Shown here piece by piece: positions 11,906 through 24,436 of a stretch of DNA of 64,000 nucleotides. Below the pieces are notes generated by a model. The model was not told the origin of the DNA, did not search any database, and worked only from the letters and a program-made list of their open reading frames with translations. The stretch lies in contig NC_133538.1 in NCBI RefSeq assembly GCF_048544455.1, forward strand, positions 146,007,922-146,071,921. Reading direction: 5' to 3'. The translations under genes and the position numbers were made by a program. Origin of the DNA: Silene latifolia (taxonomy: Eukaryota > Streptophyta > Magnoliopsida > Caryophyllales > Caryophyllaceae). The stretch's first letter is position 1. The number at the start of each line of letters is the position of its first letter.

Positions 11906-12480
11906 TGATACGTGCCTAATGTATAGTCTTTTTAGCCTATTTCAGCACGTATTTCTATGCACTTCTATACTATTTTTATGGTATTTTGCCCCGAATTGGC
12001 TACTTTGGTGCATTTTGTCCTTTTTGTAGGAATGATCGCGAAAGTAGTGGAACCATACCCCTTTTTGTCCTTTTTGCATTCATTTAGAGGAGACGGGATT
12101 GTCCTGCAGTAAGATATCGCACTTGGAAGCGTCATGGCACGCATTACGAGACACTTGGGTGAAGACGTGAGCTGGAATGAAGACAAAATCAGTCGATCGA
12201 GGGGATTTATGGTCGATCGAGTGGTTTCTAGCCCCCCTGATGCTCGATCGAGCTGTCCCTCAGTCGATCGAGTAAGCTGCACAAGACCAAGTCCTCGATC
12301 GAGTAACCTGTTGGTCGATCGAGTAAATTTTGCTGAGAAGTTGGTCGATCGAGTGGTTTAATCCACTCGATCGAGAGGTTTTCACGGGCATGGGCTTTTA
12401 ATTAGTCCGTGTGTTGTTTATTTTCGTAAACCTTAGTGTTTTTCTATTTAAACCTAAGTTAATTAGGTTATTAGGGATCT
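11906..12480 (+). repeat. Athila-like LTR, 3'-truncated
   Basis: It starts TGATACGTGCCTAATG, close to the minus-strand start of the LTR at 57248 (TGATGCGTGCCTATTTC), and shares the TCGATCGA arrays of that element. A TATTTAAACC near 12447 is a weak TATA candidate. The LTR loses family features before CACTA-type DNA begins; the right edge is approximate. Confidence 0.6.
12193..12374. repeat. Array of eight TCGATCGA palindromes
   Basis: Exact TCGATCGA occurs at 12193, 12213, 12244, 12264, 12295, 12315, 12345 and 12367. Most are preceded by GG, AG or C and followed by G. Spacing is 20-31 bases. Chance expectation is about one per 65 kb at equal base use. Confidence 0.95.
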
Positions 12481-12889
12481 CTTTTTACTATGGCGTGTGC
12501 CCTTCTTTATAAGTTACATGCCGATTCAAGTCGGTCACTCCCTTTGCCACCTACACATTAACATGGTAACAGTTATATATATAAATGTGTATCAAGTCCA
12601 AGTGTGATTAAAAAAATCAAATAAACAGGGGGATGCTTGCTACTTACGAGTTGGTCTTCTATCAATCTGTAACCACCTCGAGAACCATACCATTTCCCCT
12701 TCTTGCATGAAATGTTAGCACGATTTCTTTTGCTAACGACCTTCAAATTATATAAAAGCACAAGTAGATGAGATAATAAAAAGATTATAGAGAACTCATT
12801 AATTAAAAAAATGGTAGGTAAATCATTAAAAGGCGACGATATTTAACCTCAAACTTCTCACTAGTTTGAATCGCTTTGAAAAGATCTCA
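12481..12889. other. Junction DNA between LTR remnant and CACTA-type gene
   Basis: No gene is recognised. The stretch holds a short palindrome (CCGATTCAAGTCGG near 12522) and a TATATATA run near 12572, then the 3' flank of the TNPA-like gene. Confidence 0.35.
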
Positions 12890-13342
12890 TTATTCCTGAG
12901 TGATGGTGGGACACTTGTTTGACGGTGGGCTCTTACGTATCTCCCCCGTCTCCTTGTCCACATAGAACCAATACTTAACAACGTCACACTTCCACTACCT
13001 GAAGACACTCCCTGCCTTCTGTATTAAATACTTATCATAGCATTCGGCAATATCAAAGGTTTCCTTTATACGATCCAAGTATAACTGCGCCAATTTTGGA
13101 TTCAAATTCCTAATTTCATCTAAATGGATAGGCACAAAATGTCTTTTGCAACATCCAATACAAGTGGATAAATCCTTCGCATTTGGACCATTAGGGAAAC
13201 CTTTCGCGTTCCATATTATTTTAAGCATCTATTTAGCCGCTATAGCTGCAAGGGCTGCAGGGCACTTCGTAGCACCCCTCTCACCAGGCTTATTATCCCC
13301 AGGCTTATTATTCTTTTGACTTCTTTTCCATTTTTTACCCAT
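12890..13342 (-). pseudogene. CACTA TNPA-like (Ptta/En/Spm) protein remnant
   Basis: From the ATG at 13342 one frame runs to TAA at 12890 if two TAG stops (13231 and 12997) are read through. It starts MGKKWKRSQKNNKPG, very basic. It then shows a Cys-containing block (CIGCCKRHFVPIHLDEI) and a segment LAQLYLDRIKETFDIAE..YDKYLIQKAG..VFR.WK. That pattern fits the plant transposase Ptta/En/Spm family, which in CACTA elements binds subterminal repeats. A splice-donor-like CAG/GTATGTT lies about 230 bases upstream at about 13575, as near the TNP2 gene. The C-terminal part is missing. I rate the family assignment as moderate. Confidence 0.5.
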
Positions 13343-13799
13343 GATAATCCTAAAACCCTAAATATGAATGAAATAGGAAATGAACAACGACATGCAGAGT
13401 ATCTAAAACCCTAAAGAGGAATGAAAATTTAAAACAACAGTTTGAGATTCTAAAATCCTAAAACCCTAATAAGAGGAATGAAGTAGATGATGCGGGATGA
13501 AAAAGATAACAAAGAAGACGAAAAACAAAAAAGATGATCTTAAAACCCTAATGACGAAACACAAAAGTTAACATACCTGATGATAATGATGATAAAGAGA
13601 ATGAGCAGGATGATAAGGGAAGGCAACGGAATCTGGGCGTTGGAAACTGGGCGACGGCGAGCAACGAGAATGTAGAAAGCGGGGGAGAGAGAATAAACTC
13701 AGGATACCAACGGTTGAACTGATGTTGTGTGTGTTTGTGCTGTGTTTATGTGGTATGATGTATACCTGTATGTGTATGTAAATTAGTTTTTTATTAAGA

Positions 13800-14115
13800 C
13801 AAACTATTAACAACGGGTCCTTAAAACAAAACCGTTGTGATATGTTAATAACAACGGGTCAATAAAAGTCAACCGTTGTCATAACTTTATTACAACGGTT
13901 AAAATATACCCGTTGTAATATATTTTCACCAAATTTGCGCCAAAATAAAATATGTCTAAAAAAAGCAATGACAACGGGTAGAAGTACTACAGCCGTTGTT
14001 GAAAGTAATAACAACGGATAATGTTAATATAACCGTTGTTGAAAGTAATAACAACGGGTAATGTCAATATAACCGTTGTTGAAAGTAATTACAACGGGTA
14101 ATGTCAATATAACCG
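13800..14115. repeat. CACTA subterminal repeat array (inner)
   Basis: ACAACGGGT and ACCGTTGT units recur in both orientations about every 15-40 bases, the usual subterminal layout of CACTA elements. No CACTA terminal repeat is visible at 14115. Confidence 0.75.
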
Positions 14116-14762
14116 TTATTATTGTTTAACACTTTTTTTTAAAAAAATTACTGTAAATGCATTACAGTCCAAACCTGTAACAATACAGCAACATAACAAC
14201 TTTAACAGCAGAAGCACTATATACTGCAACATTAATCAGCAATTTCAACAACAGCATCCACATCTAATAATAAGATAAAGAAAGTAAGACAACACCACCA
14301 GCATGCATACTGCATATCTACAGGATTTACCATGCCATGCAAATTTGGGAATCTTTAACATTGACCATTGCTTCTATTGGCTTTTTAAAGCTACCAAAAG
14401 CTAAAGACAACATACATACACTCCAACAACACATCTCAAACTTGCTATAAATTCAGAAGCTCGGCATCCCATTAGCTTAGTATCCATTAGCTCCCCACAG
14501 CTCACAAATAAACCATCAAATTACTGGTCTGAAAATGACTCAAAATGTTGGTCGTCCATATCACTGTGTCCTGATGAATGCCCCAGGCCACATAGATATA
14601 GACAATAGAAAATTTGCTGCCAAAAGCTTTAATCCTTTGAGGAATAAGCTTATTGAGTTGGGATACTCGGTCAGCAAAATTAAGCCACAATGGGGGCTAT
14701 GGAGATTAAAAAGGAGTCTACTCATTCAGTTTGGAACATAACCTGCACATGCAGAATCAGCA

Positions 14763-15008
14763 TTTAAGCTTGACATAATGTTTCAACTCAGAGGCCATGG
14801 CAGGAACGACTGGAATGCTCCGAATAGATCAACACTCGAACCATACATCTAGGTAGCCACAGACGAGGATGCCGAGCTTCTGAAGAATACCATGGACTAT
14901 GTCCAAGTGCCATATGCGACCATCTTTGATGGGCAGCAGTCGGCCAGGTCAGAAAGCGTTGATGCCTACAACCAGGTTGTGGCTGTTTTCCAAGAAATGT
15001 ACCCCTAA
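14763..15008 (+). pseudogene. Unrecognised ORF fragment between CACTA segments
   Basis: One plus-strand frame reads through a single TAG (14850-14852) to TAA at 15006. The second half, ATDEDAELLKNTMDYVQVPY then TIFDGQQSARSESVDAYN, has ordinary protein composition. I do not recognise the family. It lies antisense to the transposase gene and might be a captured host fragment. The alternative is chance. Confidence 0.3.
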
Positions 15009-15320
15009 ACCCGTAAAAAATTTGTCTGTGTCTGTGGCTGAAACTTCCAAGCAACGTCGTATGTTATTTGTTGAGTGTCAAACTGTGTGTGTCTGTATGC
15101 GCCTATCATAAGCAATGTCGTTGGCCTATATGAAAAGGCAACTTAAATAAAGGTAATGTGTAACCCTGTGGTCTTGTAAGATTTCCAGTACTGTTGTATA
15201 AGTAGCGTCGAGAGTATCAGTGCTTTACGTTTGTATTAAATATGCATTTCCTAAATGCAAATCTGTTCAGTGGAGATAGTTATTTAAAAAAAAACAAAAA
15301 GAAAAAAAATTGAAAGGAAG

Positions 15321-15345
15321 ATATATATATATATATATATATATT
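15321..15345. repeat. Short (AT)n microsatellite followed by poly-A
   Basis: About 12 AT units precede an A-rich run to 15364, just downstream of the TNP2-like gene end. Confidence 0.9.
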
Positions 15346-15396
15346 TAAAAAAAAAAAAAAAAAACTAATAACTAATAACTTACATTATAGACCATC

Positions 15397-18300
15397 TCAG
15401 GATCGGGGACGTTTCTTGGATGTCATAGTTTCTTCGTTAACCCAAATACCTTCACCATGGTCATCATGCATATAGATACTTTCAGTGTCCTCATGATCAG
15501 TGTCAACATCGTCGAAATAAGATACAGTGGTAGAGTGATCCATTCCCTAAAAAACGACATCCTGATAATCATCACCATTATCAGATGGACTACTCCTTCT
15601 ACTCCTTATTGACAGTACAATAGACCACTTCTTATCCATAGGACCGGTGACATAGAACACTTGTTTAGCTTGGGATGCCATAATGAAAGGATCATCCTTA
15701 TTATTGCCAACCTTACTCAGATTGACCAACGTAAATCCCATCTTATCCTTTCGGACACAATGGATGTTGTTATCAACCCAGTTACATCGAAACAAAGGCA
15801 TTGTGAAATCAATGTAATATAATACCAATATTTCTTGAATAACACCATAATAAGACATTTTCCCTAAATAGGCTTTTTATCTTTTAAAGTAGCAAAGTAC
15901 ATTGCCTCAAATTCAGAACTCACACCACTATTTTGCATTGTACTCAACTCATCTTGCTCGCGGGTGTAAAAAGTATATCCATTAATGGCAAAACTGCTGT
16001 AAAAGGTGACCCTGACATTTGGACCGAAACCAAGACGTAGTAACCTAGGAGAGATGTCATCACCAGTTTGATTCGTATACTCTAAGACAATATTCCTAAA
16101 CCACTCTCCAAACGTCTTCGTATGCTCGTTTGCAATCCACTTCTCGGTCTTGTTTGGGTGATCATATTTGAGCTCATCTTTGTGTTGTTGAATATAAGGT
16201 TGCACCTCATCTTCGTTGTTTAGCACATAGGTATGTGCTAAATGCAACATTTCACGTGTCACAATTTTTTCAACCCGGCCCCTAATACCTTTTCCGGTCA
16301 TCCAGTCACTATGACGATTCTTAGGAACGCCAATCAACTCCTCTGGGAGAGATGAGCGTAACAATATGAAAGAGCTTCGTCTAAAATAGCGCGTTCAGCA
16401 ATACAACCTTCTGGACGATACCGATTAGATGTATAGTCCTTGTAGACTTTCATCAATCTTTCGAAAGGATACTGGTATCTCAAGTACACGGGCCCAAGGT
16501 ACAAAATCTCCCTAACCAAGTGAATGGTCAGATGAATCATGATAGTGAAGAAAGAGGGTGAAAAATACATTTCCAACTGACAAAGAGAGGTTACAACGAG
16601 GTCCTGCAATGAATCCGCGTCATCGGGATTGATGACTTTCTCGCATATTGACTGGAAGAAGAGACAGAATCTAGTTATAGCATATCTTACCTTTTCAGGT
16701 AAAATGGAACGAATAGCCACAGGTAGTAATTGTTGCATCAAAGTGTGACAATCATGTGACTTTAACCCGGTGAGTTTTAGGTCTTGCATTGACACTAGGC
16801 TTTTGATGTTCGATGAATAACCATGTGGCACTTTAATTCTATTCAAGCATGCACATAACTCTTTTTTCTCATTTCGTGAAAGGGTATAAGCCGCTGGCGG
16901 TTAAAATGTACGATTACCTCTCTTCTATGGTGCCAACTCTAGCCTAATACCCATCATTTTCGTATTTTCCCTAACTGCGGCGTTATCCTTTATTTTGCCG
17001 GGAACATTCAGAAAGGTATTGATAATATTATCACAGACATTTTTCTCAATGTGCATGAAATCGAGGCAATGCCTGACCTCCAGGTCAGGCCAATATGGAA
17101 GTTTATCAAAAAAATATGGATCTTTTCTTATACCCACGAGTAGACAATTTAGAGCCGCTCTTCTTCCCATAATCTATCTCAATATGCTTTAATTTCTGAT
17201 AAACTTCATGCCCACTCAAAATTCTAGGAGGTTGACGAAGTTATTGTCTTCCATTAAATGTTTTCTACATCTTGCGATAACAATGGTCATAAAACAAGAA
17301 CCTCCTACTTTCCATATACACATACTTACGGAAAGACTTCAAGTATTCAGACTTGATATCCTCCCCACATAATGGACAAGCCTCTTTCCCATGAACTGTG
17401 TGCCCAGAAAGGCCGCCATAAGCCGGATAGTCAGATATTGTACAAAATAAAATCGCTCTCAAATTGAAAGTTTCGTTCTTATATGCATCAAATACTTCTA
17501 TCCCACTATCCCACAACATTTGCAAATCATCTAGAAGAGGTTCCAAATAGACATCTATACCATTTCCAGGTTGTTTAGGGCCGGAAATTAACAACGACAA
17601 CATCAAATACTTTCTTTTCATGCACACATATGGAGGTAAGTTATAAATAGCCAACACTACTGGCCAAGTACTATGTTGGCTACTCATGTTTCCGTGTGGG
17701 TTCATTCCATCAGTGGACAACGCTAGACGTAAGTTTCTAGGTCCATTGCCGAACTCGGGATACTTAGCGTCGAACGATTTCCATTGCATACCATCTGCCG
17801 GGTGTCTTAGCTTTCCATCATTTATTCTTCCAGTTTCATGCCAAGTTAACATTTTTGAATCATCGGGATTCACATAAATCCTTATGAATCTTGGTATCAC
17901 TGGAAAATACCACAACACCTTAGCCGAGATCCCTTCCTTATCCTTTTAACGCCACTCCAAACATTTAGGGCAATTGGTTAGGTTTTGATACAATTTCCGA
18001 TACAATATGCAATATTTGGACATGCATGTATTTTCTCATATTTCATACCCACTCCTTTTATTAATTTTTTAGCCTCATATGTCTTAACAGGTTGAACATT
18101 ACCTTCTGAAAGCAACTCCTTTATCAAGGCTAAAAAACTAGTGAAACACATGTCACTCACCCCATTTGGCCCCTTGATATTATACAACTTCACCACAGCC
18201 GATATTTTTGTGAACTTACAACCGGGATACAGAGGTGCTTCAGACTCACACAACTTCTCATACATGTTGTTAAGGTCATCCCAATTAATAGTGTCATCAC

Positions 18301-18733
18301 CTACATCTTCAAAAGCATTCGACTCATCATCATTCTCTTCATTATCTATAGACCCAACATTCAACTTGTCTGCTTCCAACTCTTCCAACTCAAAAAACTC
18401 GGCAAACTCAGGATCATCAGTTAGCCTTTCGTATATCTCAACACCATCTTCTTCAACGCTATTCTCGTCCTCTAATGGTTCCCCATGAAAAATCCAACGT
18501 GTATAGGATCAACTAAATCTCCACTTTTCTAGGTGTATTTTAACGTCCGGAAAAGCCATATACCTAATATTACCACATCTTTCACAAGGAAATGGAATAC
18601 TAGAAGAACCTTTCAAATTGTTCGCAACGACTTTAAAAAATTTGGCTAAACCATCCTTATAGTTGGGGTCACTCATATTTGCAGCAATCATCCAAGTTCG
18701 AGTCATTTTTCTACATTCGTAATATATAGGCAA
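15397..18733 (-). pseudogene. TNP2-like CACTA transposase, multiply broken
   Basis: Pieces in order on the minus strand are: an N-terminal transposase-associated domain (18733-18509, CERCGNIRYMAF); an acidic linker with CPNIAYC (18388-17978); the TNP2 core (17918-17265, TWPVVLAIYNLPPYVCMKRK and HGKEACPLCGEDI); more core (17170-16925, HCLDFMHIEKNVCDNI); a DUF4218-like domain (16846-16334, LKLTGLKSHDCHTLMQQLLP); and DUF4216-like segments (16364-15547). A TAG near 15544 is followed in frame by about 47 codons to TGA at 15397, so the original end was probably there. Frameshifts or stops separate several blocks. The family cuts and pastes CACTA elements. This copy cannot make a full protein, but it could be mobilised in trans if intact ends exist. 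Confidence 0.85.
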
Positions 18734-19129
18734 CTAATTCAGAAAATCCAGTAATAGGCAAACAAATAAACGAAATTCAGGAAATCAATTAAGCTAAATT
18801 ATCAACAAATTAGATAATAACCCAACAAATTCACAAATTCAAAAATAATCGACATTCATAGGCCAGGAAATTGAACAATTCTATATTTATATATAGTTTG
18901 AAAATCTTAATAAGAAATAGTTAATAAGCTAAGAAACATATATACCTGATTGATAAACACGATGAGGGAGACAAGACGGTGACAAGAGTGACGGAGATGA
19001 AGATAGAGAGCGACGATCAGGGAGAAATGGAGGATGATATTTGTGTAGCAGTATTAATTAGCTTGTGTTTGTGTTTTGTAGCGTATAGCAGAATAAAGCG
19101 ATATGTTGTTCTTTAGATCTTCATAACTT

Positions 19130-19440
19130 CAATAACAACGGTTATTGCATCTACAACCGTGGTTAAAACCTAATAACAACGGGTACTAATATAACCGTTG
19201 TAATTACTTTTCACTAATTTTGCGCCAAATTATTAACAACGGTTATAATGTATTACAGAGTAAACTGTTGTTATTAGTTTTTATATTAACAACGGTTTTG
19301 CAAGTTTGACCCGTTGTTAAAACCAATAACAACGGTTAACAACACATAACCGTTCTAATTAAGTTTAGTAAAATTCGCGCCATCCATTCTACAACGTCTT
19401 ATGGTGATTTTCGTGAATAAGCGTTGTTAAAGGGTCGTTG
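19130..19440. repeat. CACTA subterminal repeat array (outer, 5' side of TNP2)
   Basis: ACAACGG and CCGTTGT units alternate, with the same GCGCCAAAT spacer seen near 13940. The expected CACTACAAGAA terminus is not visible beyond 19440, so the end is probably truncated. Confidence 0.75.
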
Positions 19441-19620
19441 TTGGTATCCTTGCTTGAACTCGAGATTGCTGACATTGCTTGTTCCTGTTTGCATAAAAAC
19501 ATAATTATTATCATTCTTTGTAAGATATAGAACATTATATTGTAGATTTTAGGGTATTTTATTAGAAATAACTTTGTTGCAGCATGTATGTTTTTCCACT
19601 TATTTATTGTTCTAGGATCA

Positions 19621-21696
19621 TCACATAAACTTATGACTCCAGCCGCTGGATTTCTGCTCTATATTACATTCTTGATTCACACTTATTTTGACAATGAAAT
19701 CCTTCTCTACTAGGGGCCTAAAATCAAGTGGTGGCGCAAGATTGAAAATCTGAAATGAACCACAAATATGTTAAGACGATATTGACAAAATGTTGTAATT
19801 TTTTTCCTGAACTTAATACTTCATTTAATTTGAGAAATACCTCATCTTCATCAAGTATTTGTTGTGCTGTTTTTCCAAGCAACTCAGTCATAGCATCGTA
19901 CCAGATGATAAATTCACATAGTTTAGCGTTTACATACGTCACAAGGAATTTAACTTGGAACCTGTTTTGAAACACTAAACTGTTTAATCTTACTTAATTA
20001 GCTATCATTTTAAACAATCCCATCTTAGAAAGATAAATTTTATACCTTGGAATAGCTGATTGTGTCCCCAATTCCCCATCCCCTTTCAAAGTGCAAGGAT
20101 TTTTGTTTGGTCGTTCTTTATCACAATACCATAGACCATCGTCTTTCTGATGAACTTTTGATCTGCATTCTTTGCATGAATTATAAAACCAACTGATACC
20201 AGATGTATCTAGTTCAACAAATGTTGCCATGGTTACATATGAACCTCCTTTAGTCAGATTTTGAATCTCCTCTAATGTCTTGATGTTTGCACTTGCGAGG
20301 ATGGGAGGATGATGAGCTGCATTTTCTGGAACACCCAAGAGATTCTGCTCCACTTCAGCAGCTAGGAAACTGGTAAGGATCCATTGACAATTGATCAAAT
20401 TTTTTTGTCAAAGCAATTTCAGATTATGTACTTTAATTGGACTGTAATTTTAATTGGATTGTAAAATGTTGGACTTTTTTTTTTCTGCACTCATAAGTTG
20501 TTTTGTTGGACTCATAATCGGGCTGCTAAATATGTGACTAAAAAAAACACCTAACAACTAAATAATTAATTAGTAGCATACAAATTACATGAAATTTAAT
20601 TAGGTGTGAAATATATACCTGTTATTGAATTCATGAACTGCATTCATGTCAGAATTGACTACAACTTTACTTGCTCCCCATGTTGTTGTTATGCTCACTT
20701 TCCCTGCATAATATTATTCATGAGATGACATCCAATTTAGGTGAAATTATTATGTTAAGTGTATTTATATTTACATAAATTTTAGATTATTTTTACCTTC
20801 ATAGATGGATCTCTTGATGAAAAGCAAAACCAAAGTTGGTTTCGTTTGGTTCTTGAAACGCTCCTCAATTTCAGTCATTTGGTCGACGTAGTCACCAAAA
20901 ACGGTACATCACGGTTGCTGGTTCCTGAAACAAAATGTTTGTTATAAGATATTAATTTTGATTTTTAGAAAGATGAAGAGATAAAATTAAATTAATAGCA
21001 AGCCTATTATTGTTTGTTTCCTAGGACGATAGTCCTCCTCCTCTTCCCAATGTTGTTTACTTTGATTGGGTAGACATGTTCAAGCTTACCAATAACATCT
21101 GTAAGTTAAGCCATGCGTTATTGCGAATGCATTTTCAAAGGAATTTTGATAGGAGAAAATGTATAAGGTGCATACCAACATAGAGTTTGTCAGGCATAGC
21201 TCCAAAAAAAAAAAATCGCTGAATGTGTAAAGATTATGCACACAAAGAGGTATGTCTGCAATAGTAACTGGTACAACCCTTGTGCTGTACTCGAACCAGA
21301 TTTTGCATGAATGATAAGTTGACATGTCGTATCCCAATTTGTTGGATGTTATGCCAAATTTTCTTATTTTGTATGTGTCCCCTTCATTCAGCAACTCCAG
21401 GAAAAGTTTGACCAATTTCTTCTTAATTGTTGCTTGTATAATATCTCCCTGGAAACAATAAGATATTAGTTAAACTTATAGTATAATTATACTTTAATTG
21501 TGCATAAATAATTTGTACAAAAAATGAGAGAACTTCATACATTCTGGTCCACCAAGATCAGTTCCACCCCGTCTAACTCTGTTGGATCAGTTTCCGACTT
21601 TTTCAACCACAAATGCATAACCCTGACGGTGATTTGCTCTGTCCTTGCCGTACTCTGAACGATTTCGAAGATTGGAATGCTTTGAATGTTTGCCAT
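19621..21696 (-). pseudogene. RPA70-like single-strand DNA-binding protein gene, two indels
   Basis: Eight exons fit GT..AG introns, with uncertainty at exon 3's end: 21696-21541, 21448-about 21175, 21098-about 21006, 20924-20797, 20703-20619, 20368-20046, 19961-19841 and 19749-19621. The protein starts MANIQSIPIFEIVQSTART and resembles plant RPA1/RPA70-like proteins. Conserved landmarks are GDTYKIRKFGI and KIWFEYSTRVVP (first OB fold), GDYVDQMTEIEERF (second), and CKECRSKV..GLWYCDKE, a degenerate zinc segment of the C-terminal OB fold. It lacks the N-terminal protein-interaction domain. A T run in exon 2 (A run at about 21207-21219 on plus) and a missing base in exon 4 (near 20897) shift the frame. 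No splice donor is obvious after exon 3. Such RPA-like genes are often amplified by Helitrons, but no Helitron end adjoins this one. Confidence 0.75.
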
Positions 21697-22059
21697 GATT
21701 ACTGTTGGTGTTTTGGTTTGTGTAGATGGTTTAATAATTCGGTGAGATAATTTATATTGCAAATGACCTAATTGAAGGTCAATAGAACTGTTGGTAACTC
21801 CTCTAACCCACTTTGCCACTCCTCCACTCATCCACTATGTTTTTAACTGTTGTGAAACTGTGTTTTTTTTATAATGGTGGGTTAATTATGTCAAGGTGTA
21901 GGCCTATTCCAATCTGATGATGGCCCATGATAAGATGATGATATTTTGGCCACAGTAAAGGACTTGTGGTAGCGGAAATTACTCGGTAGCCTATCATTGC
22001 CACCTTCCGAAAATGAAATGGCGGTTGGTAGATAGTTGCCGGAAATTTTTGCTCCAAGT

Positions 22060-23180
22060 TAATTCTCGGTGATGATTGGCTATTTGTCCAGATCTGAGAG
22101 AATATTAAAAATTTAATTTATACTTTACAAATTATACCGTTAAATGTAACATTTTTTCTGATTTTTAAATATATAGTTTTAATTAATTAAAATTGAATTT
22201 ATATTTCCTTTATTTTTAAAAAATTATTTTAAATCGAATTTAAATTTCCTTTAAAAAAAATCAGTATATAATATTATTAGTTGAGTTTAAAATATAAGAT
22301 TAGTGCAACTATATGAATGATTGAATAGAATAATGATTTAAAAATCAACAGAAGCGATAGTTTTAAATTCGAGATTATATTTTCTTAAGGATTTTGTTAA
22401 ATATTTTATAATTTCTTAAGGATTTTTTTTATTTTTTTTCATTTACAGATAATTTATAATCGCTTTTTGTAATTAGAATTTTACGTTGTCGAAAATTAAC
22501 ATAAGCGAGGTCTTTTTCTTGTTATTTTAATATATTACTGTAGTAAAAAGTTTACTAATTTTTTTTTGTATTGTATTAGTTGTAATTTGTCGTTATATAT
22601 TATAATGTATATATTTATTGTAATGTTAAAATGATGTACTTTGTTGTTATTTATTGTAATATATATAATAATATAAAATATTCATAATAAATTATTCATT
22701 ATTCATTATTCATAAATAGTTTATTCGTTAATAAATAGTTAATTCGTTAAATTATGATTCATTATTCGTCTATAGTTTATTTGTTAATAAATAGGTTAAT
22801 ATATTTGTTAATTAGTATTTAATTCGTTAAATTATTAATAAAATTTTCCGTTAAAATCAAAAATGTAATATGAATAAATATTTTCAAAAAAATCATAAAT
22901 GTATAATCATCATAAACGTAATCATTTACGTACAAAAAATTAACGTACCACACATCAGCAGCGACGATTTATTTTTTAATTAATTCCGTAATTTTTATAT
23001 GGGTCCCGCATTTCACATTTTTTAAAAAAAAAAAGAAAGCTGTACCAGATGACGTGGATCGCACAGAAAGTCTTTAAATGATCTTGTACTTATGAAGATA
23101 AGATTGTCAAATTCTTTTTTCCCCTTTATTTACCATTCACAAATAAGGCTGTTATGGATTTAAACATGACAACCAATTTA
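22060..23180. other. AT-rich intergenic DNA
   Basis: No gene is seen. Short direct repeats of the type ATTCATTATTC and TTAATAAATAG occupy 22680-22830. Confidence 0.6.
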
Positions 23181-23413
23181 GAGCATGTTTGGGCTCGATT
23201 CTCAAAAATGAGTTTTTGCTTTTCAAGTTTAATTTTTCAAAAGTGTTTTTCAAAAGTAGAAACAACAAGTTGCTGCTTTTATTTCTATGGGCAAAAATAT
23301 GGATTTTTGGCTTTCATAGAATTTTTTGTTTAACTTTTAGAAAATAGTATGTTTGGCAAAAAAGTGTTTTTGAGCCCAAAAACACTTTTTCAAGCTAGGC
23401 CAAACACACACTT
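23181..23413. mobile_element. MITE-like foldback element
   Basis: Ends GCATGTTTGGGCTC and CCAAACACACACT pair imperfectly. The interior folds on itself (TTTTTGAGCCCAAAAAC near 23367-23383, and TTTCAAAAGTG with CACTTTTTCAAG). A target duplication is not clear. Confidence 0.5.
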
Positions 23414-23531
23414 AGTCTAATTTAATTTAATTGGTTTTACCCATTCGGTCAGATTTAAGTAGTTTACCACTTTAGTAAAACGGGCATGACTAAAATAACA
23501 AAAAGGGGCAATTTTCCTGAATTTTATTCAA

Positions 23532-23562
23532 ACTAGATTTCATGCCCGGGCGTTGCCCGGGT
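23532..23562 (-). mobile_element. Helitron 3' terminus (minus strand)
   Basis: On the minus strand CCCGGGCAACGCCCGGG forms a 7-bp stem with a three-base loop. It is followed after a few bases by CTAGT, matching the Helitron hairpin-then-CTRR end with insertion before T. The body would extend to higher coordinates; no 5' end was found. Confidence 0.5.
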
Positions 23563-24436
23563 AATATCGTAACAGTTTCTTTAAATTTGCGACTTCAGAT
23601 ATTAGGTTAAAGTGGCTTTTTTAGGCGACTATTTACCCATTTCTCGTACACATTGGTCAGAAGTTGAACTTCGGTGAATCTAATCTATAATGAGAAGAAT
23701 ATTAGCAAAACTTTCTTGGATAAGCGAATGAGGTTATACATATTGATTCTTGAGAGCCAACATCAAATTTCTTATGCAAAGTTAATAATTCATCTTATAT
23801 CTGAAACTGCCCGCCTTTAGATAAAGTAAATTTTAAATGTTATGTACAAATTGAGCAATTTTTTGTAAGTCGATTTTACTAGCATTACTGCAGTTTTTAA
23901 TGGTAAAAAACCACGTAAATATAATGTTACTAAACATCTTTACACGGGTAGTTATGTAAAATAATGCAAAATATTACATTTAGGTAGAACCTCTAAGTTT
24001 ATATGAATACAAAATTTAATTTTTAGCCAATTAGTGCCTTGAAAGTAGTCTATAAATACTACCCGACTGTCTTGTTATAAGTATATAACTTGCACTTATT
24101 AGTTGAACTATACAAATACAAATGGGTAATGAATAATTGTTCCCTCCTTTTCTTATAAGATTGGACCAATTAATTTTTCAACACAAAATACCAATGACTC
24201 CTAATTAATTATCAACAGTGAGCACTAAATATTTGAAACACATTTTACGAATCACAACCAAAACCTCTTTTTTGTAAGTGTTATGGTAGACTACTGTAAT
24301 CAAATTGAGACAAAAGCTCATTGAAATACCAATGACTCCTAATAGATGTATTCTTAATTAGAGACATATAGAAGACTATTCTTGTTGGAAATCACTCCGT
24401 TTAGGAGTAATAATAATACTCCTATTTAGAAGTTAA

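Larger units (their letters stand above)
13343..19440 (-). mobile_element. CACTA (En/Spm) transposon DNA, rearranged
   Basis: A TNP2-type transposase gene (minus) and two subterminal arrays define CACTA DNA. The arrays lie upstream of both the TNPA-like gene and the TNP2 gene on the same strand. This fits two elements or one rearranged element better than a single intact one. No CACTA..TAGTG termini were found at either array, so exact ends are not given. Confidence 0.65.
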
